Positions 56,424 to 64,000 of a stretch of 64,000 nucleotides of DNA are shown one piece after another. The notes below the pieces were generated by a model. That model did not search any database. It had not been told where the DNA came from and worked only from the letters and a program-made list of their open reading frames with translations. A program made the translations under genes and the position numbers. Every line of letters starts with the position of its first letter. The stretch's first letter is position 1. Source of the DNA: Marinobacter sp. MDS2 (GTDB taxonomy: Bacteria; Pseudomonadota; Gammaproteobacteria; Pseudomonadales; Oleiphilaceae); contig NZ_JAVAJF010000002.1 of NCBI RefSeq assembly GCF_030718085.1, forward strand, positions 310,001 to 374,000, written 5' to 3'.

Positions 56424-57614
56424 TTAAGCTGAATTTCCAGCCGCCACGCCGGAGGCCCAGGCCCATTGAAAATTGTGCCCGCCTAAATGCCCGGTTACGT
56501 CCACCACCTCTCCGATAAAGTACAGATTGGGCCGATTCAGAACTGCCATGGTCTTTGACGACAGCTGACGAGTGTCTACACCGCCCAACGTGACTTCGGC
56601 GGTTCGGTATCCTTCTGTACCGGCGGGTTTTACCGTCCAGTTTCCCAGTGTATTGGCAACCTGTTCGAGTTCCGGGTTTCGGTATTCCTGCAGCGGCTTG
56701 CTCCAGCCCTGTAATTCATTGAATGCCTGAGCAAAGCGCTTGGGCAAATGTTGGTTCAGGTACTGGGCGATGGTGGACTGAGGTTTGTGCTTGCGCAACG
56801 TAAACAGATCGTCTTGAATGTTTTGCGCTGGCAACAGGTTGATGTGTACCTCGTCGCCGGGTTGCCAATAGCTGGATACCTGCAGCATCGATGGACCACT
56901 TAGGCCGCGGTGGGTGACCAGCAACGGTTCCCTAAAATGATGGTTGTGACAATGGGCTTCCACCGGGCAGCTTATCCCAGACAATGGGGATAGTTGTTGC
57001 TTCAATTCAGGGTGCAGAGTGAAGGGCACCAAGCCTGCTCGAGTGGGCAGTACGCTCAGACCAAACTGTTTGGCAAGCTCGTAGCCAAACCCGGTTGCGC
57101 CCATGGTAGGGATAGAAAGCCCGCCGCAGGCGACTATCAGCGATTCGCAACTCAGCGCACCTGAACTGGTTTGTAGTTTGTAACCGGTCTCGGTGGGCTG
57201 CACCTGCGTGACCGACGTGGCCATGCGGATTTCTGCTCCGGCCCATTCGCATTCTGTCAGTAACACGTTGAGGATGTCTTTCGCGCTGTTTTGGCAGAAC
57301 AGTTGGCCCGGGGCTTTTTCTTCATGCTCGACGCCATGGCGCTCCACCAGCTCCAGAAAATCCTGCGGCGTGTAGCGCTTCAGTGCCGAAATACAGTAAT
57401 GCGGATTGTCGGAAAGAAAGTTCGATGGCGTGCTATTCAGATTGGTGAAATTACAGCGCCCGCCACCCGACATCAGAATCTTCTTGCCGGGTTTGTTGGC
57501 GTGGTCCACGACTAGCACCTTACGCCCGCGATAACCGGCAGTGGCCGCACACATCAACCCGGCAGCGCCTGCGCCGATGATGATAACGTCATAGTGTGAT
57601 GAAGATACTGCCAT
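56424..57614 (-). CDS. BaiN/HI0933-family NAD(P)/FAD-dependent oxidoreductase
   Basis: A 396-residue flavoprotein. FAD-binding GAGAAGLMCAATAGYRGRKV at the N-terminus, the family-specific KILMSGGGRCNFTN, and the C-terminal GGVDTRQLSSKTM and GHNFQWAWASG blocks are complete. The family is widely conserved but its biological reaction is mostly unknown. Its ribosome binding site lies in the 3' arm of a hairpin (57618-57649). Confidence 0.9.
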   Translation of the reverse strand: MAVSSSHYDVIIIGAGAAGLMCAATAGYRGRKVLVVDHANKPGKKILMSGGGRCNFTNLNSTPSNFLSDNPHYCISALKRYTPQDFLELVERHGVEHEEKAPGQLFCQNSAKDILNVLLTECEWAGAEIRMATSVTQVQPTETGYKLQTSSGALSCESLIVACGGLSIPTMGATGFGYELAKQFGLSVLPTRAGLVPFTLHPELKQQLSPLSGISCPVEAHCHNHHFREPLLVTHRGLSGPSMLQVSSYWQPGDEVHINLLPAQNIQDDLFTLRKHKPQSTIAQYLNQHLPKRFAQAFNELQGWSKPLQEYRNPELEQVANTLGNWTVKPAGTEGYRTAEVTLGGVDTRQLSSKTMAVLNRPNLYFIGEVVDVTGHLGGHNFQWAWASGVAAGNSA

Positions 57615-57617
57615 TGC

Positions 57618-57649
57618 CTGCCCGCCACTGATAAAAAACCGGCGGGCAG
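57618..57649 (-). promoter_or_regulatory. Hairpin overlapping the flavoprotein ribosome binding site
   Basis: CTGCCCGCC (minus strand 57649-57641) pairs with GGCGGGCAG (57626-57618), 9 bp with a 14-nt loop. The second arm abuts the ATG at 57614 by 3 nt and contains its purine-rich leader, so a folded transcript would hide the start. It also lies just after the phzF-like stop and may be read as a 3' hairpin. Confidence 0.55.
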
Positions 57650-57653
57650 TATA

Positions 57654-58466
57654 TCAGTCTAAGGGCAGCTTTACGGAGCCTTCCATGAAGAAGGCGGCGT
57701 GGCCGGAAATTGCCACACGGTCGCCCCGAAGCTCGCAGTGAAGCCTGCCACCCCGTTTAGAGAGCTGCATGGCAGTTAAGGATCTTTTGTCCAATTTCTC
57801 AGCCCAGTAGGGGGTGAGCACGCTGTGAATAGAGCCAGTGACCGGGTCTTCGTCGATGCCGACACCCGGAGCAAAATAGCGGCTGACAAAATCACATTGT
57901 CCGCCCCTCGCGGTCACGATTAAGCCCTGATTGCCTAGCTGCGTGAGTAATTGAAGGTCAGGGGCTGCGGCCAGGACCTCCGCCTCAGACGCCATCACAA
58001 TCATGTAATTGGTGTCGTTGGGAACAAAGAACGCTTCGTTGGGTGCTTCTGGCATCGCGGCTTTGATCAATTCAGGGGTGGCGCAGGGCTCGTAGGCGAG
58101 GTTGGGGAAGTCCAGCTCAAGAGAGTCATCCGGCCTCCGGGATACTGACAGTGGCCCGGACTTTGACTGCAATCGCACTATGTCGTGTGGCCAGGCCTGC
58201 TTATTGAACACCACCCAAGCCGCTGCCAGGGTGGCATGGCCGCACAACGGCACTTCCGATTCCGGCGTAAACCACCGAATGTGGAAGTCGGAATCTTCCC
58301 GATCGGGGGTGGGCACCAAAAACGCCGTTTCCGAAAGGTTATTTTCTTCTGCTATCGACTGCAGCACGGTGTCAGGTAGCCAGCGCTCAAGGGGCATGAC
58401 CGCGGCCGGATTGCCGCCAAACAACTCGTTGGTGAACGCATCAATTTGGTAGATCGGGGTTTGCAT
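57654..58466 (-). CDS. PhzF-family isomerase/epimerase
   Basis: A 270-residue PhzF-fold protein. N-terminal IDAFTNELFGGNPAAVM, the catalytic Glu in NNLSETAFLV, CGHATLAAAWVVF, and the C-terminal GVGIDEDPVTGSIHSVLTPY are all present. Despite the name, most members outside phenazine clusters have unknown metabolic roles, and no phz genes are nearby. AGGA lies six nt before the ATG. Confidence 0.93.
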   Translation of the reverse strand: MQTPIYQIDAFTNELFGGNPAAVMPLERWLPDTVLQSIAEENNLSETAFLVPTPDREDSDFHIRWFTPESEVPLCGHATLAAAWVVFNKQAWPHDIVRLQSKSGPLSVSRRPDDSLELDFPNLAYEPCATPELIKAAMPEAPNEAFFVPNDTNYMIVMASEAEVLAAAPDLQLLTQLGNQGLIVTARGGQCDFVSRYFAPGVGIDEDPVTGSIHSVLTPYWAEKLDKRSLTAMQLSKRGGRLHCELRGDRVAISGHAAFFMEGSVKLPLD

Positions 58467-58521
58467 GGTTTGTCCTGTATGTTCGGTGCACCTGGGGCTT
58501 TGGTCGTCAGGCCTGGATTCG

Positions 58522-59190
58522 CTAGGCGGTCACCGGTGACCGATCTTCGCGCAGCGCCTCCGGATTTAACAAACCGGCCGCAATAGCAATGCCGGTTACG
58601 TCTGGCAGCCGGTCGGCACCCAGACGTTTCATCACCCGCGCCCGGTAAAGATCGATGGTTTTCACGCTGACCCCCAGCTGTTCCGCAATTTCCCGGCTGG
58701 TGTAGCCCTGCGCCAGTGGAAGGAATACGTCGCGCTCGCGGCGGGTGAGGGTGCTGATGAGGGCTTCCGCATCGTGGCTAATAGCCACCTGGCTCTCGGA
58801 TGTATTCGGGGTTTGCATCGCTTGCTGGATGCTATCCAGTAGCAGCTGTTCGTTGAACGGTTTCTCGATAAAATCGAACGCGCCGGATTTGAAAGCCCGG
58901 ACGACAATGGGCACGTCCGCGTGACCGGAGACAAAGATAATCGGCACTTCAATGTCGCGTTTTTGCAGTTCTTCCTGAACATTCAGACCGCCGAGCCCGG
59001 GCATGCGAATATCCAGCACCACACAGTCGGGACGGTTCTCGTTGACCTCGTTCAGAAACTGTCGGCCATCGCTGAACGCCTTAACCTGAAGCCCGACTGA
59101 CTCAAGCAGCCACTGAGTTGATTCCAGCATGCCTGCATCATCGTCTACGACGAACACGGTGTTGGTTGCAGCGGACGTGAGTTCAGGCAT
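58522..59190 (-). CDS. FixJ/NarL-type response regulator
   Basis: A 222-residue regulator: receiver domain with acidic pocket Asp16-Asp18 (VFVVDDDAGML), phospho-acceptor Asp60 (VVLDIRMPG), and Lys in FIEKPFNE, then a LuxR-type helix-turn-helix (LTRRERDVFLPLAQGYTSRE, IAEQLGVSVKTIDLYR). Its first 8 bp overlap the kinase gene, so the two are co-translated. It is likely to act on the divergent acyl-CoA synthetase promoter (inference). Confidence 0.93.
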   Translation of the reverse strand: MPELTSAATNTVFVVDDDAGMLESTQWLLESVGLQVKAFSDGRQFLNEVNENRPDCVVLDIRMPGLGGLNVQEELQKRDIEVPIIFVSGHADVPIVVRAFKSGAFDFIEKPFNEQLLLDSIQQAMQTPNTSESQVAISHDAEALISTLTRRERDVFLPLAQGYTSREIAEQLGVSVKTIDLYRARVMKRLGADRLPDVTGIAIAAGLLNPEALREDRSPVTA

Positions 59191-60679
59191 TGAAAGGCTC
59201 CTGTTTGTGTGTGGGGTTGGTGTTTGGGGTGTTCGGGAAGCGGCAAATCAGCGACAGTCCGCCCGTCTCAGCGGGCAGGGCATCGAGAAATCCGCCAAAG
59301 CCCTCAATAATAGAGCGGCTCATGGAAAGCCCCAAGCCAAGTCCTTTGGGTTTGCTGGTGTAGAACGGCTGGAACATCTGTCGAATCCCTTCCTCGTCGA
59401 GGCCGGGGCCTTCGTCGGTTACCACAATCAGGGTCTCATGGTGATCATTGATCAGGGTGCTGACCAGAATGCGTGAAGATCTGGTTTCTGTTTGCTTGTC
59501 GCACGCATCAACGTTCGCTTCGATACCATTTCGAATCAGGTTGATCAGTACTTGTTCCAGCAGTATCGGGTCTGCAGTAACAACCGGATCCTCATGGGCA
59601 AGCTGCCTCAAGATCTTTACGCCATGTTTATCTGCCTCCCATTGGCACAGGCGGGAGACGTCGGAGATAACCGTGTTGAGTGCCACTGGCCCCATGCTTT
59701 TCTTGCCTTTACGCAAGAACGCGCGCAGCCGCTTGATCACTTCGGATGCGCGGTTAGCGTGGTGAACGATTTTTTGAAGGCCATCATCCACTTTTGACAA
59801 TTGCTCCGGATGCTGGTCGCGCTTTCTGAGAAAGCGTTGGCTGGCGCTGGCGAAGTTTACGATGGAGGCCAGTGGCTGGTTCATCTCATGTGCAATGCTT
59901 GAAGCCAGTTCCCCAAGGGTGGCTAGCCGAGCAGTGTGGGCCAGTTCGTCGGCCAGCAGGCGGTTTTGTTCTTCTGATTCTATTCGGGCGGTGATGTCCC
60001 GGGACACACTGATCACTTCCACCACGGCGCCCGTGTAGGTTTCTCGAATGGCGCGGCTGGCAATCTCCAGCCATCGCCGGGCACCGTTCTTATGGGTGAT
60101 CTGGAGGGTCATGGTGGCGTAGCCGTCGTCTCGAAGTTTTTGTCGGGTTTCGGCAAATAAGGTATCCGTTTGATGACCGCTGAAAATGTCTTCCAAACGT
60201 TGCCCGCGTAATTCTTCGGGCCAATAACCCAACAAGCGCCAAGATGCTGGCGTAGCGTCGATAAACCGGCCGTCCGGCGCATGCCGTGAAATCAGGTCGG
60301 TGGTGTTTTCGGTGATCAGCCGGTAGAGGCGGCTTGAGCGGGTGGCTTCTTCCTGGGTGAGGATGTCGGTTGTGGCATCTCGGCCGCGAATCAAAACCTG
60401 TTGAGTGTCTGCGTCCGGAATGAAACACCATAGCAAAATGACGCTACCGATCCTGGATTCAACCTGATCGATGGCCCGATTCTGGCTCAATGCCGATTTG
60501 ATAAGTGCGTTTGTATTGATGGGCAAGACCTCATCGTATTGCCCAGCCTTTGTTGCCCGAAGGGATTGCGCCGCCGGATTTGCCGCGAGCACTTGTGCAT
60601 GAGCATCTACAATAAGAGACGGGCTTGGATCTTGCGGGAGCAATTGCACGAATCCCTTTGTGGTTGAGGAATTATTCAT
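59183..60679 (-). CDS. PAS-domain sensor histidine kinase (FixL-like)
   Basis: A 498-residue soluble kinase without clear membrane helices. Two PAS-like regions (about 15-100 and 115-230; the second includes HAPDGRFIDATPASWRLLGY), an H-box with His264 in SIAHEMNQPLASI, N-box LINLIRNGIEAN and G boxes DEGPGLDEEGI and GLGLGLSMS. No haem-binding His of FixL was identified. The ATG at 60679 is used; the longer frame would begin with a TTG at 60724. Partner of the overlapping FixJ-type gene. Confidence 0.92.
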   Translation of the reverse strand: MNNSSTTKGFVQLLPQDPSPSLIVDAHAQVLAANPAAQSLRATKAGQYDEVLPINTNALIKSALSQNRAIDQVESRIGSVILLWCFIPDADTQQVLIRGRDATTDILTQEEATRSSRLYRLITENTTDLISRHAPDGRFIDATPASWRLLGYWPEELRGQRLEDIFSGHQTDTLFAETRQKLRDDGYATMTLQITHKNGARRWLEIASRAIRETYTGAVVEVISVSRDITARIESEEQNRLLADELAHTARLATLGELASSIAHEMNQPLASIVNFASASQRFLRKRDQHPEQLSKVDDGLQKIVHHANRASEVIKRLRAFLRKGKKSMGPVALNTVISDVSRLCQWEADKHGVKILRQLAHEDPVVTADPILLEQVLINLIRNGIEANVDACDKQTETRSSRILVSTLINDHHETLIVVTDEGPGLDEEGIRQMFQPFYTSKPKGLGLGLSMSRSIIEGFGGFLDALPAETGGLSLICRFPNTPNTNPTHKQEPFNA

Positions 60680-60705
60680 AAGTATAGAATATACCCTATA
60701 ATACG

Positions 60706-60743
60706 ATGGTAGAATTCCTAGCAATAATTCTGTAATCTACCAT
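60706..60743. promoter_or_regulatory. Inverted repeat in the divergent kinase/acyl-CoA synthetase spacer
   Basis: ATGGTAGA (60706-60713) and TCTACCAT (60736-60743) are perfect inverted 8-mers in an A/T-rich region, with AGAATT/AATTCT inside. A good candidate for the response-regulator site controlling both directions. Confidence 0.5.
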
Positions 60744-60825
60744 TTGAACAATCGAAAGAATAACTAGTCTAACCTTTCCACCGTAGACGACATAAAAATA
60801 ACACCCGAATATGAGGACCACACAC

Positions 60826-62454
60826 ATGACTTCGATCTTTGATGACGGCCTTGCGCCACGGGACGCGAACTACGCGGTCCAATCGCCTATTGATTTCATC
60901 GAACGTACCGCCAGCGTTTATCCGAACTATCCCGCCATCATTCACGGCGCTATTCGCCGGAACTGGGCAGAAACGTACGATCGGTGCCGGCGTTTGGCCT
61001 CGGCCCTGAAAGGTCGTGGTATTCACCGGGGCGATACGGTCGCGGTCATGTTGCCGAATATCCCGGCTATGGTGGAGTGCCATTTTGCTGTACCGATGAT
61101 CGGCGCGGTGTTGAATACCCTGAACGTTCGGCTTGATGCTGACGCGATCGGCTTCATGCTGGAACACGGCGAAGCGAAAGTCGTGATTGCGGACCGCGAG
61201 TTCGGCCAAGTGATCAAGGATGCCGTCAGTGGATTGAAAAACAAGCCGCTGGTGATCGATGTCGACGACCCGGAATACGGTGAAGGTGTTCAGGTTAGCG
61301 ATCTGGATTACGAAGCCTTCCTGCAAGAGGGGGATCCCGAGTTTCAGTGGAGTTTCCCTGCGGATGAATGGGACGCGATCTCCCTGAATTACACCTCCGG
61401 TACCACCGGTAACCCGAAAGGCGTGGTCTATCACCATCGCGGCGCCTACGTTAACGCGTTGGGTAACCAGGCGGTTTGGTCTATGGGGATGCACCCGGTG
61501 TATCTCTGGACACTGCCAATGTTCCACTGCAATGGCTGGTGTTTCCCGTGGACCATCACGGCTATGGCCGGTACCCATGTTTGCTTGCGCCGGGTTGACC
61601 CGGAAAAAATTCTGCAGTTGATTCGTGATCATCAGGTTACCCATATGTGTGGCGCGCCGATCGTGCTCAACGCATTGCTGAACGCCTCGCCCGAAGCCAA
61701 AGCGGGCATCGATCACGAAGTGAAGTCTATGACAGCCGGTGCTGCGCCCCCCGCTCAGGTTATTGGCGCGATCGAAGAGCTTGGTATCAAGGTCACTCAC
61801 GTTTACGGCTTGACCGAAGTGTATGGCCCCGTGACCGTGTGTGCTTGGAAATCCGAGTGGGACGAACTGCCGCTGGATGAGCGTGCCAAGCTGAAAGCGC
61901 GTCAGGGTGTTCGTTATCACACCATGGGCGGAACCATGGTGGGTGACCCGAATACCATGGAGCCGGTACCCAAAGATGGCAAAACCATCGGTGAGATTTT
62001 CCTGCGCGGTAACACCGTGATGAAAGGGTACCTGAAGAACCCGACAGCGACGGAAGAAGCGTTCCGTGGTGGCTGGTTCCATACCGGTGACCTGGCGGTC
62101 TGGCACGAAGACGGTTACCTGGAAATCAAGGATCGTCTCAAAGACATCATTATTTCCGGTGGCGAGAATATTTCCACCATCGAGGTGGAAGACACTCTGT
62201 ACCGGCATCCCGCTGTGATGGAAGCGGCCGTTGTCGCGCGGCCTGATGAAAAATGGGGCGAAACACCTTGTGCGTTCGTGACCCTGAAGCCAGAAGCCGG
62301 AGATGTCTCTGAAGACGACATCATCAGCTTCTGCCGCGAACATCTGGCTCGCTTCAAGGTGCCCAAAACGGTGATATTCACTGATCTGCCCAAGACCTCG
62401 ACCGGCAAAATCCAGAAGTTTGTGCTTCGGGATCAGGCCAAAGAGCTGAACTGA
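60826..62454 (+). CDS. Acyl-CoA synthetase (AMP-forming)
   Basis: A 542-residue ligase. P-loop [17 protein letters not shown], substrate/A4 region LPMFHCNGWCFPWT, A5 VYGLTEVYGP, hinge KDRLKDIIISGGENISTIE, catalytic Lys in TSTGKIQKFVLR. It resembles the group of broad medium/long-chain or aromatic acyl ligases with the NGW motif; specificity is not readable. The ATG at 60826 has GAGG 8 nt upstream, better than the in-frame ATG at 60811. Divergent from the two-component system, which probably controls it. Confidence 0.9.
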   Translation: MTSIFDDGLAPRDANYAVQSPIDFIERTASVYPNYPAIIHGAIRRNWAETYDRCRRLASALKGRGIHRGDTVAVMLPNIPAMVECHFAVPMIGAVLNTLNVRLDADAIGFMLEHGEAKVVIADREFGQVIKDAVSGLKNKPLVIDVDDPEYGEGVQVSDLDYEAFLQEGDPEFQWSFPADEWDAISLNYTSGTTGNPKGVVYHHRGAYVNALGNQAVWSMGMHPVYLWTLPMFHCNGWCFPWTITAMAGTHVCLRRVDPEKILQLIRDHQVTHMCGAPIVLNALLNASPEAKAGIDHEVKSMTAGAAPPAQVIGAIEELGIKVTHVYGLTEVYGPVTVCAWKSEWDELPLDERAKLKARQGVRYHTMGGTMVGDPNTMEPVPKDGKTIGEIFLRGNTVMKGYLKNPTATEEAFRGGWFHTGDLAVWHEDGYLEIKDRLKDIIISGGENISTIEVEDTLYRHPAVMEAAVVARPDEKWGETPCAFVTLKPEAGDVSEDDIISFCREHLARFKVPKTVIFTDLPKTSTGKIQKFVLRDQAKELN

Positions 62455-62465
62455 TCAGACCATAA

Positions 62466-62485
62466 GCTGCGCCGCCCGGCGCAGC
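62466..62485 (+). repeat. Intercistronic hairpin
   Basis: GCTGCGCC and GGCGCAGC form an 8-bp perfect stem with a 4-nt loop, between the synthetase and permease genes. There is no U-run, so it is more likely mRNA-stabilising or attenuating than a full terminator. Confidence 0.5.
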
Positions 62486-62547
62486 CAAACCTCAACACAA
62501 AAACAACATGAGTTGGCGCCCGTTACGGTGTGCCCGGAGGTATTGTT

Positions 62548-63924
62548 ATGCAACTTTTACAGAGAAAAAATGGCGAAGAGCAGCCGTACTGGCCGGCTGG
62601 CCCCTTCAAGGTTCGATTGCCTTTTGTTCACTATCGGTGGGAATTCGCGGAGATGGTGCAGGCTTTGATCATGTTCGTGGTCAGTCTTGCCATGATTCCA
62701 CTCCTTGAAAAATATCTGGGCGTTCCCTACGACGTAGCCTTGGCCTACGTGGTGATCTGCGGCATCGGTTTCATGCTGCCTGCGTTGTTGGGTGTGCCGC
62801 TGGTACCGGGCTGGATTACGCCGGGGATCCCTGTGGTGCTGTTGTTCCTGTCGGATTACGAGCCCGGCCCCGAAGCCATTCAGGCGTTGTTTGCGCTGCA
62901 GTTTCTGGTATTCCTGATCTTCCTGATCCTGGGTGTGACTCGCCTCGGCAGTAAACTGGTGGAGTGGATACCCCGTTCCATGAAAGGCGGCATCATCATT
63001 GGCGCCGGTATCGCGGCTCTAATGGGCGAAATTGAAGCGGGTGGACGACTGGCCAATACGCCGATCTCACTGATTGTCGGTGGTTTGGTGTGTCTGTACC
63101 TGATGTTCTCGGTTTCGTTCAAAGGTTTTGTCGACAAGAGTGCACTGGCCCGCAAGATTGCCAATTACGGCATGGTGCCGGGTATGGTTGTGGCGATTCT
63201 GGTGGGCTTTGCGACCGGTGAATACGACGTGCCGGATGTGCAGTGGGGGATCACCAAGCCCGCGTTTGATCAGCTTTGGAACTACCTGCCATTCACCGTT
63301 GGCTTTCCGGATATGAATGTCTTCTTGTATGCCATTCCGACGGCGGTGATTGCCTACGTTATCGCGTTTGGCGACATAGTAGTGGGGCAGTCGTTGATGA
63401 GTCGTGTGGATCATCTGCGAAAAGATGAGGACATCGATAACAGCATTGATCGGGCTCACCTCGTGACTGCACTTCGTAATGGTGGCCACGCATTCTTCGC
63501 ACCGTATCCCGGCCTGGCTGGCCCGATCTGGACGGCCGTCACCGCCACCATGGCTGAGCGCTACAAGTATGGCCGTAATGCGATGGATTCCATCTACAGC
63601 GGTGGCGGTACTTTTTGGATTACCGGCTTCATTGCTCTGTTTGTACTGCCTTTGGTGAGCTTCTTTCAGCCAGTATTGCCAATCGCCTTGTCGTTGACTC
63701 TGTTGCTGACCGGTTACATCTGTTTGATGGTGGGCCTTGAGCAGCTTGAGAACAACACCGAGCGCGGCATTGCCGGCACCATGGGCGTAGTGCTCGCGGT
63801 TTACGGTGCAGGCTGGGGATTGGCGACCGGTGCTGTGTTGTATTTCCTGATCGAGCGTACCCGCCTGCTGGGCTTCACCTCGGATCCGGAAGCACCCGGC
63901 GCTGAAGTAGCCGACGAACACTGA
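62548..63924 (+). CDS. SLC23/UraA-fold-like membrane permease of unknown substrate
   Basis: A 458-residue polytopic protein with about 12-14 hydrophobic segments, beginning after a 30-residue cytoplasmic N-terminus. Segments such as IPRSMKGGIIIGAGIAALMG and IAFGDIVVGQSLMSRV recall the nucleobase/SLC23 and SulP-like 7+7 fold. The family lacks a clear substrate. Linked to an acyl-CoA synthetase and a two-component system, it may import an organic acid that the ligase activates (inference). The ATG at 62548 has GGAGG 8 nt upstream; an in-frame start at 62530 is rejected. Confidence 0.78.
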   Translation: MQLLQRKNGEEQPYWPAGPFKVRLPFVHYRWEFAEMVQALIMFVVSLAMIPLLEKYLGVPYDVALAYVVICGIGFMLPALLGVPLVPGWITPGIPVVLLFLSDYEPGPEAIQALFALQFLVFLIFLILGVTRLGSKLVEWIPRSMKGGIIIGAGIAALMGEIEAGGRLANTPISLIVGGLVCLYLMFSVSFKGFVDKSALARKIANYGMVPGMVVAILVGFATGEYDVPDVQWGITKPAFDQLWNYLPFTVGFPDMNVFLYAIPTAVIAYVIAFGDIVVGQSLMSRVDHLRKDEDIDNSIDRAHLVTALRNGGHAFFAPYPGLAGPIWTAVTATMAERYKYGRNAMDSIYSGGGTFWITGFIALFVLPLVSFFQPVLPIALSLTLLLTGYICLMVGLEQLENNTERGIAGTMGVVLAVYGAGWGLATGAVLYFLIERTRLLGFTSDPEAPGAEVADEH

Positions 63925-63972
63925 TCCTGGCGCCGTTGCTATCAACGGCGGCATCAACCCCTGTGTGTCCTT

Positions 63973-64000
63973 GGGAGGCCTTCGTGCCTCCCTTTTTTTT
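63973..64000 (+). terminator. Rho-independent terminator after the permease
   Basis: GGGAGGC and GCCTCCC (7 bp, 6-nt loop CTTCGT) followed by at least eight T up to the window end. Confidence 0.93.

Noticed and set aside
60769..62343. Long minus-strand open frame (524 codons) opposite the acyl-CoA synthetase at 60826
   Set aside because: Antisense shadow of a clear ligase; no domain or credible start context.
1..64000. CRISPR arrays, prophage, transposase genes, rRNA operons
   Set aside because: No regularly spaced direct repeats, phage structural genes, IS transposases or rRNA-like sequence were seen on either strand.

Overview
The window (64 kb, roughly 55% G+C by eye) reads as chromosome of a heterotrophic, probably marine gammaproteobacterium. 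Gene content and order (mmsR-mmsA, liuRABCDE, ilvGM with an attenuator, djlA, truC, SulP-Usp) fit a Marinobacter-like organism best. That assignment is inference, since no rRNA or other marker gene is present. No phage, IS transposase, CRISPR array, tRNA or rRNA was found.

Layout. 1-0.8 kb: the start of an XdhC-family gene cut by the left edge. 0.9-7.5 kb: valine/isobutyrate catabolism (mmsR divergent from mmsA, acyl-CoA dehydrogenase, enoyl-CoA hydratase, 3-hydroxyisobutyryl-CoA hydrolase, mmsB). 7.5-14.5 kb: acyl-CoA synthetase, hotdog thioesterase and a complete LIV-type ABC importer, with LiuR-like operators in front of the synthetase and the importer. 14.5-17.5 kb: an accessory patch (GNAT, DUF1428, periplasmic binding protein, methyltransferase) with inverted 11-mers at both ends and a MITE-like inverted-repeat element beside it. 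17.6-20.9 kb: short-chain fatty acid permease, SGNH hydrolase, bestrophin. 20.9-30.4 kb (minus strand): leucine/isovalerate operon liuR-A-B-C-D-E, then a peroxidase-related gene and an acyl-CoA synthetase. 30.5-35.2 kb: a broken acyl-CoA synthetase, and on the plus strand an isoleucine-type set (HSD10-like dehydrogenase, acyl-CoA dehydrogenase, thiolase). 35.3-39.4 kb (minus): the branched-chain amino acid biosynthesis operon ilvL-ilvG-ilvM-ilvD, with a leader peptide and attenuator that can be read directly. 39.5-43.7 kb: RND efflux pair. 43.7-58.5 kb: housekeeping and envelope genes (MCP, truC, amidase, djlA, MgtC/DUF4010, SulP + Usp, PLD lipoprotein, LtaS-like enzyme, BaiN-like flavoprotein, PhzF). 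58.5-64 kb: FixL/FixJ-type two-component system divergent from an acyl-CoA synthetase and a membrane permease.

How the genes work together. Most of the first 39 kb deals with branched-chain amino acids in both directions. Uptake and CoA activation feed three degradation branches (Val: mms; Leu: liu; Ile: SDR, acyl-CoA dehydrogenase, thiolase), and ilvGMD makes the same amino acids. Four copies of a TTTACG..CGTAAA palindrome tie the liu operon, the Ile-type operon and its divergent broken ligase, the importer and an acyl-CoA synthetase to one MerR regulator (LiuR). Many of the catabolic genes also carry AAYAAYAA tracts next to the start codon, of the type bound by Hfq/Crc in pseudomonads.

The least explained structures are two families of long extragenic hairpins. 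One has three copies (two at 33.7-34.0 kb, one between ilvM and ilvD) with a nearly invariant apical loop and stems that differ between copies but remain paired. The other is a single 26-bp perfect inverted repeat between liuA and liuB.
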